Shown in pieces: positions 39,434-44,253 of a DNA stretch of 44,289 nucleotides (position 1 is its first letter; every line of letters starts with the position of its first letter). Origin of the DNA: a virus. A program made the translations under genes and the position numbers. Under the pieces are notes generated by a model that had not been told where the DNA came from, searched no databases, and saw only the letters and a program-made list of their open reading frames with translations. The stretch covers positions 1 to 44,289 of the IMG/VR virus record IMGVR_UViG_3300032282_002962, one strand, 5' to 3'.

Positions 39434-40303
39434 ATGATTTTAATTGATTATTCGCAGGTGTGTGTTTCGGCAATTCTTGCATTTAGCGCTGACCTTAAAA
39501 AAGGTGGCGACAATGATAAAAAGAATTTGATTCGACACGTTGCATTGTCGTCTATCAAATCATACAAGAAAAAGTATGGTAAAGAATTCGGTGACATCGT
39601 TATTGCCTGTGATGGTCGTAACTATTGGCGTAAGGAGTTCTTTAAGAACTACAAAGGTATGCGTAAGAAAGCTCGTGAAGAATCAGATCTTGATTGGTCT
39701 GTAATCTTTGACACTCTTTCTGAAATCCGTGAAGATCTTAAGCAGCACTTTCCGTACAAAGTTATTCATGTTGATCGCTGTGAAGCCGATGATGTGATTG
39801 CAGTATTGGCTCAATCAACACAGGAATTCGGTCAGCATGAAAAGGTGATGATCGTATCTTCTGACAAAGATTTTAAACAACTACATCAATATGATAATGT
39901 TAAGCAGTTTAGTCCTATGCTTAAAAAGTTGATTGTAGTAAATAAGAAGGAACTGCATGCTTGGTTAACTGAGCATATAGTTAAAGGTGATGCTGGTGAC
40001 GGGATCCCAAACATCTTGTCTAACGACGATGTGTTTATGAATGGTGAACGTCAAAAGCCTGTTAGCTCTAAGCGTCTTCAAGAATTCATTGATAATGGAT
40101 TCATTGCATGTAAGAATGATGAAGAACGTAGGAACTATCATCGTAATGCAACCCTTGTAAAATTCGAACATATTCCCGAAGAAATCAAGGGTGTTATTAT
40201 GAATGAATTTGAAACACCAGTAAATGGTGATAAGAATTCTGTGATGAACTATTTGATTAAAAACAAGTGCAGGCATTTGCTTGACGAAGTTGAGGATTTT
40301 TAA
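39434..40303 (+). CDS. rnh: RNase H / 5' nuclease (T4 Rnh, FEN family)
   Basis: 289 aa (T4 305). Removes RNA primers and short DNA flaps from Okazaki fragments. FEN-family acidic motifs: ILIDYSQ, IACDGRNYWRKEFFKNYKG, CEADDVIAVLA, SSDKDFKQL and GDAGDGIPNI, all in order. Ribosome site AAGGA. Overlaps the following gene by one base, a linkage also seen in relatives. Confidence 0.93.
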   Translation: MILIDYSQVCVSAILAFSADLKKGGDNDKKNLIRHVALSSIKSYKKKYGKEFGDIVIACDGRNYWRKEFFKNYKGMRKKAREESDLDWSVIFDTLSEIREDLKQHFPYKVIHVDRCEADDVIAVLAQSTQEFGQHEKVMIVSSDKDFKQLHQYDNVKQFSPMLKKLIVVNKKELHAWLTEHIVKGDAGDGIPNILSNDDVFMNGERQKPVSSKRLQEFIDNGFIACKNDEERRNYHRNATLVKFEHIPEEIKGVIMNEFETPVNGDKNSVMNYLIKNKCRHLLDEVEDF

Positions 40304-40743
40304 TGGCAACGAAATATATTACTGAAATCTTAGAGGAAGTGAATAGAGATATTGCTAATCTCACGAAACATCGTGAGAACGCAGCGTTGAAGTTCTTATT
40401 CCAACATGCTTTCATACCTGAACAAAAGTTTGTGTTACCTGAAGGTGAGCCTCCATTCAAACAAGAATCGGCTCCTATTGGAATGACACCTGCAAACTTT
40501 ACGCAGGAAATGAAGAAGTTGTACATTTTCACGAAAGCTCGTGAATTGCCAAAGGTGAGACGTGAGCAATTGTTTATCCAATTGCTTGAGAGTATTCATC
40601 CATCAGAAGCAAAAGTTCTTATAGCCGTCAAAGATCAAACGCTAAATAAGTTGTACAAGAACATCACTGCAGATGTTGCAGCTGATTATGGATTCATTCC
40701 AAGACAGGCTAAAAATGAGGACTCGACATCAAAAAAATCTTAA
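40303..40743 (+). CDS. Conserved T4-like phage protein (DUF6433-like)
   Basis: 146 aa. MATKYITEILEEVNRDIANL, then NAALKFLFQHAFIPEQKFVL, MKKLYIFTKARELPKVRREQ and HPSEAKVLIAVKDQTLNKLY form a well-known family encoded beside rnh in aquatic T4-like phages. Function unknown. TAATG overlap with rnh. Confidence 0.8.
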   Translation: MATKYITEILEEVNRDIANLTKHRENAALKFLFQHAFIPEQKFVLPEGEPPFKQESAPIGMTPANFTQEMKKLYIFTKARELPKVRREQLFIQLLESIHPSEAKVLIAVKDQTLNKLYKNITADVAADYGFIPRQAKNEDSTSKKS

Positions 40744-40939
40744 AGTCATTCTCTCTATGGAGCAGGAAGAACTCGCACACTGGCTGGCACGTTTGCCAGA
40801 CGACGAAATCGAGTATGTTGAATGGCTTATTGAAGAAGTTGAAAGTGCTCTAGATAATATTGTGTTAGAGCAAAGTGGTCTTGAAGATGCCCAAAAAGTT
40901 TTGGAAAAGTTTACAAAGAAAAATGAAGACAAAAGTTAA
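40715..40939 (+). CDS. Small acidic protein, paralogue of gene at 11921
   Basis: 74 aa from ATG 40715, overlapping the previous gene by 29 bases; ATG 40757 is a possible shorter start. NLKVILSMEQEELAHWLARL and KVLEKFTKK parallel the protein at 11921-12139 (NLNFLLTVSQEVFEDWF, QVLRKFML), with similar spacing and an all-helical acidic body. Function unknown. Confidence 0.7.
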   Translation: MRTRHQKNLKVILSMEQEELAHWLARLPDDEIEYVEWLIEEVESALDNIVLEQSGLEDAQKVLEKFTKKNEDKS

Positions 40940-41126
40940 AGTGTTTAAGAATGGACAGGAAGTAGGTTGGTATAAAGACATCACTCCTGGCGCTAATGCT
41001 GTCATTGCAACATGTAAAAATCTTGGCTATGACATCACTCAATATCACTTCACCGAGTATGATAACACAGAAAATATTGTGTGGCGCGGTGAAAAAAGTA
41101 TGGTAGATGACCTACAATACGTATAA
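40923..41126 (+). CDS. Small hypothetical protein
   Basis: 67 aa from ATG 40923 (MKTKVKVFKNGQEVGWYKDI). An in-frame upstream ATG lies inside the preceding gene. Alpha/beta, with FKNGQEVGWY and VIATCKNLGYDITQYHF. Overlaps the previous gene by 17 bases. Its last codon contains the TAT of the following late promoter. Confidence 0.68.
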   Translation: MKTKVKVFKNGQEVGWYKDITPGANAVIATCKNLGYDITQYHFTEYDNTENIVWRGEKSMVDDLQYV

Positions 41127-41129
41127 ATA
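41122..41129 (+). promoter_or_regulatory. T4-type late promoter for a tiny gene
   Basis: Exact TATAAATA overlapping the stop of the previous gene. It is 25 bases before ATG 41154 and 150 bases before a strong terminator, so it defines a very short late transcript. Confidence 0.72.
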
Positions 41130-41153
41130 AATTATCGAAACAAGGAAAGTATA

Positions 41154-41252
41154 ATGCAACTCTGTCATATATCTTATAGTGCAAAAGCGAATGGTCTAAA
41201 TGATCAGGCGATTGTACGCTCATTTACACCTGAGTGGGGTATGAGGGTCTAA
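41154..41252 (+). CDS. Tiny late peptide (32 aa) or small RNA
   Basis: ATG 41154 to TAA 41250-41252; ribosome site AAGGAAAG upstream. It encodes MQLCHISYSAKANGLNDQAI and so on, 32 residues. Bounded by a late promoter and a strong terminator, it forms its own transcription unit of about 180 bases. The peptide does not resemble anything I know; the unit might instead act as a small RNA. Confidence 0.5.
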   Translation: MQLCHISYSAKANGLNDQAIVRSFTPEWGMRV

Positions 41253-41280
41253 GGTAAGACAGAAGTAAGTTCATCTAACC

Positions 41281-41317
41281 AAAGGCCCTAGTAAAAAAAC
41301 TAGGGCCTTTTTGTTTT
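41281..41317 (+). terminator. Strong intrinsic terminator
   Basis: AAAGGCCCTAG (41281-41291) pairs with CTAGGGCCTTT (41300-41310), 11 bp, A-rich loop of 8, then TTGTTTT. It separates the late region from the tRNA operon. Confidence 0.92.
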
Positions 41318-41321
41318 ATAG

Positions 41322-41350
41322 TGTACAATAAATCGTAGATGGTGTATAAT
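41322..41350 (+). promoter_or_regulatory. Sigma70-type promoter of first tRNA operon
   Basis: TGTACA (41322-41327), 17-base spacer ATAAATCGTAGATGGTG, TATAAT (41345-41350). The same promoter from TGTACA to TATAATACATCT is repeated at 43520. Confidence 0.92.
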
Positions 41351-41359
41351 ACATCTACA

Positions 41360-41374
41360 CGCTCTTTAAAAATT
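41360..41374 (+). promoter_or_regulatory. boxA-like antitermination site
   Basis: CGCTCTTTAAAAATT lies about 10 bases after the -10 box. It matches the boxA of bacterial rRNA leaders (GCTCTTTAACAATTT in E. coli) with one difference. A similar site follows the promoter at 43520. It probably recruits host NusB/S10 to keep polymerase running through the folded tRNA region. Confidence 0.65.
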
Positions 41375-41392
41375 CGTATTCTTTATAATTGA

Positions 41393-41466
41393 TCCGGAAT
41401 AGTGTAGTGGTAACACAACAGACTTTGACTCTGTCGTCCTAGGTTCGAACCCTAGTTCCGGTGCCA
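41393..41466 (+). tRNA. tRNA-Gln (TTG)
   Basis: 74 bases with encoded CCA. Acceptor TCCGGAA with TTCCGGT (the 1-72 pair is a T/T mismatch, in keeping with the weak first pair of glutamine tRNAs), anticodon stem ACAGA/TCTGT with loop CTTTGAC (anticodon TTG), T arm CTAGG TTCGAAC CCTAG. First gene of the operon. Its CCA is the beginning of a 15-bp perfect inverted repeat. Confidence 0.9.
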
Positions 41467-41520
41467 TATTAAAACGCATAGCCGAGCAGGCAAGTTAATG
41501 AGTTGTGCGTTTTAATATGG
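41464..41520 (+). repeat. Long perfect stem between tRNA-Gln and tRNA-Pro
   Basis: CCATATTAAAACGCA (41464-41478) and TGCGTTTTAATATGG (41506-41520) pair over 15 bp, extendable inward by four more pairs with G-T wobbles. The 5' arm starts at the CCA of tRNA-Gln. Loop of about 19 bases. It ends six bases before tRNA-Pro. Confidence 0.85.
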
Positions 41521-41526
41521 TTTCAT

Positions 41527-41604
41527 CTGGGTATAATGTCAATCAGGTAGACGGCGAGGTTTGGAACTTCGAGGCTGCAGGTTCGAATCCTGCTACCCAG
41601 ACCA
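41527..41604 (+). tRNA. tRNA-Pro (TGG)
   Basis: 78 bases with encoded CCA. Acceptor CTGGGTA/TACCCAG (7 bp), anticodon stem CGAGG/CTTCG with loop TTTGGAA (anticodon TGG), T arm GCAGG TTCGAAT CCTGC, discriminator A. Confidence 0.92.
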
Positions 41605-41612
41605 AAGATTTT

Positions 41613-41702
41613 GGAGTGGTCCTATAATGGTATTAGAGCGGATTGCTAATCCGTCGGTTTGCGAAAGCAGGCTTCTGGGTTCGAGTCCCAGTCACTCCGC
41701 CA
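41613..41702 (+). tRNA. tRNA-Ser (GCT)
   Basis: 90 bases with encoded CCA. Acceptor GGAGTGG/TCACTCC (last pair G-T), anticodon stem CGGA/TCCG with loop TTGCTAA (anticodon GCT), long variable arm with TTTGCGAAAGCAGG, T arm CTGGG TTCGAGT CCCAG, discriminator G. Confidence 0.93.
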
Positions 41703-41708
41703 AACAAT

Positions 41709-41800
41709 GCCAGTGAGACTTGGAAGTCAGGGAGTCCTTATAAGACTTTTAGCGCCAGATTAGCGTTCTTGAGAGGGTTCGATCCCCTCCACTGGTACCA
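41709..41800 (+). tRNA. Class II tRNA-like gene with anticodon TAT
   Basis: 92 bases with encoded CCA. Acceptor GCCAGTG/CACTGGT (first pair G-T), T arm GAGGG TTCGATC CCCTC, anticodon stem GAGTC/GACTT with loop CTTATAA (anticodon TAT), and a 24-base variable region with a 5-bp stem (AGCGC/GCGTT). The long arm means Leu, Ser or Tyr class, while TAT reads isoleucine ATA. D arm is short (GAC TTGGAA GTC) and base 8 is A. Identity is unclear; it could be non-functional. Confidence 0.62.
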
Positions 41801-41820
41801 ACATTATGAAAGGAGGCAAT

Positions 41821-42363
41821 ATGCCAAGTGTATTTTTAGTTAGCGATACGCACTTCGGTCACGCTGGTGTATGCCACTTCATGAGAAATGATGGTGTTAC
41901 TAAGTTAAGACCGTGGGATAGTCCAGAAGAAATGGACGAAGAAATGGTAAAGCGTTGGAACGAAACAGTTCGCCCAACGGATAAGGTATACCATTTAGGT
42001 GATGTAGTGATCAACCGCAAGGCATTGAGCATTATGCATCGCTTAAACGGTGATAAGGTTTTGATCAAAGGTAACCACGACATCTTTAAGCTTGAGGATT
42101 ACACTCAACACTTCAGAGACATTAGAGGTTATCATGTGATGAACAACTTCATTCTTTCTCATATTCCGGTTCATCCAGATGCTAAGGGAAGGTTTGCAGG
42201 TAACATCCACGGTCATACGCATTCGAACAACATTATGATGCAACCGGTTGGTAAGTATGGAGTTCCTATCATTGACCCGTGGTATCAATGTGTATGTGTA
42301 GAACAAACCGACTTCAGACCTATTTTGTTTGAAGAAGTTTTGAAACGGATTAAGGGCCTATAG
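41821..42363 (+). CDS. Calcineurin-like metallophosphoesterase
   Basis: 180 aa. Full metal-binding set: SDTHFGH (8-14), HLGDVV, KGNHD and HGHTH. Strong ribosome site AAAGGAGG. Hydrolyses phosphodiester or phosphomonoester bonds; a role in RNA end repair or cyclic phosphate removal would suit its location inside the tRNA array, but that is inference. The last 10 bases, including the stop, are also the first 10 bases of tRNA (CAT). Confidence 0.9.
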   Translation: MPSVFLVSDTHFGHAGVCHFMRNDGVTKLRPWDSPEEMDEEMVKRWNETVRPTDKVYHLGDVVINRKALSIMHRLNGDKVLIKGNHDIFKLEDYTQHFRDIRGYHVMNNFILSHIPVHPDAKGRFAGNIHGHTHSNNIMMQPVGKYGVPIIDPWYQCVCVEQTDFRPILFEEVLKRIKGL

Positions 42364-42428
42364 CTTAATGGTAAAGCAGTGGACTCATAATCCATTGAGT
42401 CTAGGTTCAATTCCTAGTGGGCCCACCA
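42354..42428 (+). tRNA. tRNA with CAT anticodon (Met or Ile2)
   Basis: 75 bases with encoded CCA. Acceptor GGGCCTA/TGGGCCC (one G-T pair), anticodon stem GTGGA/TCCAT with loop CTCATAA (anticodon CAT), T arm CTAGG TTCAATT CCTAG, discriminator A. It is an elongator-type tRNA; whether it is Met or lysidine-modified Ile cannot be settled by eye. It overlaps the end of the phosphoesterase gene. Confidence 0.9.
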
Positions 42429-42463
42429 ATATATACTTAAGGAAGTAAATGTAAGGAAGTATT

Positions 42464-43024
42464 ATGTCACAAATTTTAGCACTTGACGCATCAGGTTTAC
42501 CACGGAAGTGGATCAATTACGAAGATGCTATCACATATTTTGCAAAGGAAATGGTAGTCTGGTCACTTGGTGATACAGTAGCTACATTCCGTGGTGGTGT
42601 TCAAAATAGTGGCCTAATGTCTGTAATTGAAACCCCTTCAATCATAGCGGTTAAAGGTAAGGGATTCAACATCGAAAAGGCAGGTAAGGTGATCCTTTCA
42701 AACAAGACTTTGTTTGCTCGTGATCGTCATGTATGCGCGTACTGCGGTGGTAAGTTTACGAACAACCACCTATCACGTGATCATATATTACCAGTCTCAC
42801 GCGGTGGTGAAAACACTTGGATGAACTGTGTTACTGCTTGCATAAAGTGTAACACATCTAAGGGAGCACGTACTCCAAAAGAATTCGGGCACGAAATCTT
42901 GTACGTTCCTTATGCTCCTAACCACTATGAAAACATGATTTTGCAGAATAGAAACATTCTTGCAGATCAGATGGAGTACTTACTTGGAGGTGTGCCAAAG
43001 CACTCTCGTGTACTCCTGAACTAG
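42464..43024 (+). CDS. HNH endonuclease
   Basis: 186 aa. Zinc-type HNH core: HVCAYCGGKF (first Cys pair), LSRDHILPVSRGG (HNH His in DHI), NTWMNCVTACIKCNTSK (second Cys pair). The N terminus (MSQILALDASGLPRKWI) is a separate helical domain. Lies between two tRNA genes, a frequent site for mobile nucleases. Ribosome site GGAAG is doubled upstream (AAGGAAGT twice). Confidence 0.92.
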   Translation: MSQILALDASGLPRKWINYEDAITYFAKEMVVWSLGDTVATFRGGVQNSGLMSVIETPSIIAVKGKGFNIEKAGKVILSNKTLFARDRHVCAYCGGKFTNNHLSRDHILPVSRGGENTWMNCVTACIKCNTSKGARTPKEFGHEILYVPYAPNHYENMILQNRNILADQMEYLLGGVPKHSRVLLN

Positions 43025-43030
43025 GAATAT

Positions 43031-43106
43031 GTACGTGTGATCCGAATGGCTAGGAACGAGATTGCAACCCTCGATTATGCAGGTTCAAGTCCTGTCACGT
43101 ACTCCA
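43031..43106 (+). tRNA. tRNA-Cys (GCA)
   Basis: 76 bases with encoded CCA. Acceptor GTACGTG/CACGTAC (7 bp perfect), discriminator T as in cysteine tRNAs, anticodon loop TTGCAAC (anticodon GCA) on stem CGAG/CTCG with an A-C mismatch at the loop end, T arm GCAGG TTCAAGT CCTGT. Begins six bases after the HNH gene. Confidence 0.85.
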
Positions 43107-43111
43107 AATGG

Positions 43112-43230
43112 TCATATAGGGCATAAAACCCCTATATGAATCAACAACTTATGTGATCAAAATGCACCAGAATGAACGTATGTTCTCTCGAAGGGTATCT
43201 TACCACTTCATTCATCCTGATGCATTCTGG
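43112..43230 (+). repeat. Two hairpins after tRNA-Cys
   Basis: First: TCATATAGGG (43112-43121) with CCCTATATGA (43130-43139), 10 bp. Second: CCAGAATG (43167-43174) with CATTCTGG (43223-43230), 8 bp closing a 48-base region that includes GAACGTATGTTC. No open frame of note lies between 43107 and 43260. Probably the folded 3' end of the first tRNA transcript. Confidence 0.6.
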
Positions 43231-43231
43231 C

Positions 43232-43247
43232 TGTAGTACAAAAGTAT
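43232..43247 (+). promoter_or_regulatory. Upstream word shared with 11848 promoter
   Basis: TGTAGTACAAAAGTAT, exactly the same 16 bases as at 11848-11863, again just upstream of a TGTACA/TTTACA promoter (here 14 bases before -35). Possible operator or UP-type element. Confidence 0.5.
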
Positions 43248-43260
43248 TACAAAATAACGG

Positions 43261-43289
43261 TGTACAATAAATCGTAGTCGTGATATAAT
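43261..43289 (+). promoter_or_regulatory. Sigma70-type promoter of small gene
   Basis: TGTACA (43261-43266), 17-base spacer ATAAATCGTAGTCGTGA, TATAAT (43284-43289). Drives the small gene at 43320. Confidence 0.88.
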
Positions 43290-43319
43290 TATCCTATCAA
43301 ATCAAGAAAGGATAGTCAA

Positions 43320-43511
43320 ATGGCTAGGAAATCTAAAGATGTTGTAACCTATATCGATGGCGTAAAGTTCACTCAATGCGCTTATCGTGGACCTAAAAAA
43401 GGTCAAGGGACTTTCCCTATTGATAAGTCGAAGTATACGGTCTGGACTCAGACGGTTTCCAAGTATACACGTGGTACAAACGGTGTTCTTGGAACAGTCG
43501 AAAGAGTTTAA
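43320..43511 (+). CDS. Small basic hypothetical protein
   Basis: 63 aa, MARKSKDVVTYIDGVKFTQC onward, basic and beta-like, with a GPKKGQGTFPIDKSKY segment. Own promoter and AAGGAT ribosome site. Located between two tRNA operons. Not recognised. Confidence 0.75.
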   Translation: MARKSKDVVTYIDGVKFTQCAYRGPKKGQGTFPIDKSKYTVWTQTVSKYTRGTNGVLGTVERV

Positions 43512-43519
43512 AAAGATTG

Positions 43520-43548
43520 TGTACAATAAATCGTAGATGGTGTATAAT
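43520..43548 (+). promoter_or_regulatory. Sigma70-type promoter of second tRNA operon
   Basis: TGTACA (43520-43525), spacer ATAAATCGTAGATGGTG, TATAAT (43543-43548): identical in sequence to the promoter at 41322. Confidence 0.92.
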
Positions 43549-43574
43549 ACATCTCTACTGCTGATAAAGCAAAC

Positions 43575-43589
43575 GTTCTTTAAAAATTT
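43575..43589 (+). promoter_or_regulatory. boxA-like antitermination site
   Basis: GTTCTTTAAAAATTT, about 26 bases after the -10 box, close to the boxA of rRNA leaders and to the site at 41360. Followed by a folded leader (for example GAAATACT/AGTATTTC, 8 bp, at about 43639-43659) with no tRNA or gene until 43697. Confidence 0.58.
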
Positions 43590-43696
43590 CAAAAGTCCTC
43601 TCTAAGTCTACGGTAAATACGGAGCATGAGGCATTGGGGAAATACTTTAAGAGTATTTCACGTAGGATTGCGAGGTTGGGGCAATTCTGCAACTAT

Positions 43697-43771
43697 GCTG
43701 GGTTCGTCTATCGGTTAGGACACATGCCTTTCACGTATGTAAGACGGGTTCGATTCCCGTACCCAGTACCA
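43697..43771 (+). tRNA. tRNA-Glu (TTC)
   Basis: 75 bases with encoded CCA. Acceptor GCTGGGT/ACCCAGT (first pair G-T), anticodon stem CATGC/GTATG with loop CTTTCAC (anticodon TTC), T arm ACGGG TTCGATT CCCGT, discriminator A. Its ACCA begins a 19-bp perfect inverted repeat. Confidence 0.93.
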
Positions 43772-43893
43772 TTAGTTTAGCTGACGTAAGCCATGAGGTA
43801 AACGTCAACCTTGAGTAACTCTGTCGATAAACGGTAGTGTGGCCACCAATTCCGTTGAGGCTTAGCAAATAGTGCGTCAGCTAAACTAATGGT
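43768..43893 (+). ncRNA. Structured RNA closed by 19-bp perfect stem after tRNA-Glu
   Basis: ACCATTAGTTTAGCTGACG (43768-43786) pairs perfectly with 43875-43893, extendable at both ends. The 5' arm begins with the ACCA of tRNA-Glu. Inside lie further helices: TAAGCC (43787-43792) with GGCTTA (43859-43864), AGGT/ACCT, and AACGG/CCGTT around GTGGCCAC. No reading frame fits. Could be a stable ncRNA, a processing structure, or the remains of tRNA genes. Confidence 0.68.
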
Positions 43894-43904
43894 AGAATTT
43901 CCGC

Positions 43905-44009
43905 TCCTCAGCGTGGTAGAGGCGTTTGATTACACGATAAAGATCCGGTGTCCAGAAGACCGTTAGAGCAGACGTAAGCAGAATCTGGTATGCTGTACCA
44001 CGCAGAGGA
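43905..44009 (+). ncRNA. Second structured RNA between tRNA-Glu and tRNA-Asp
   Basis: TCCTC-A-GCGTGGTA (43905-43918) pairs with TACCACGC-A-GAGGA (43996-44009): 13 bp with one A/A mismatch. The 5' arm region CCTCAGCGTGGTAGAGG also reads like a tRNA D arm, but no full tRNA can be built from it. From 44010 to 44083 I see no gene, only minor folding. Confidence 0.58.
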
Positions 44010-44083
44010 ATTATGTAAATGTGGCGACAGGGTTGTAAACTCAAGTTGGGGCGATACGAAATACGTAGCCAACACCTAATTTA

Positions 44084-44158
44084 GGTCTCAAAGTGTTCAT
44101 GGACGCACGTAGCACTGTCACTGCTAAAGAAGGGGATCGTTACCCCTTGGGACCGCCA
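44084..44158 (+). tRNA. tRNA-Asp (GTC)
   Basis: 75 bases with encoded CCA. Acceptor GGTCTCA/TGGGACC (one G-T pair), D arm GTGT/GCAC with GG in the loop, anticodon stem TAGCA/TGCTA with loop CTGTCAC (anticodon GTC), T stem AGGGG/CCCCT, discriminator G as in aspartate tRNAs. The T loop is ATCGTTA instead of TTCGANN, and bases 8-9 are AA. Both are unusual. Confidence 0.8.
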
Positions 44159-44170
44159 AGTTTTTTTATT

Positions 44171-44247
44171 GCCCCGGTGACGGAATTGGTATACGTGTTG
44201 GTCTTAGAAGCCAAATTTTAGGAGTTCGAGTCTCCTCTGGGGCACCA
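44171..44247 (+). tRNA. tRNA-Leu (TAG) with short variable loop
   Basis: 77 bases with encoded CCA. Acceptor GCCCCGG/CTGGGGC, leucine-like D arm (GACGGAATTGGTATAC), anticodon stem TTGGT/GCCAA with loop CTTAGAA (anticodon TAG), T arm AGGAG TTCGAGT CTCCT. The variable loop is only about five bases (ATTTT), whereas bacterial leucine tRNAs have a long arm. Confidence 0.82.
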
Positions 44248-44253
44248 AGTTAT

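Noticed and set aside
43894-44040. A further tRNA starting with the D-arm-like CCTCAGCGTGGTAGAGG
   Set aside because: No 7-base anticodon loop, T arm or matching acceptor could be found; kept only as a structured RNA.
44159-44170. T7 run after tRNA-Asp as a terminator
   Set aside because: No hairpin directly abuts it (the T-arm stem ends 12 bases earlier) and tRNA-Leu follows at once; read-through more likely.
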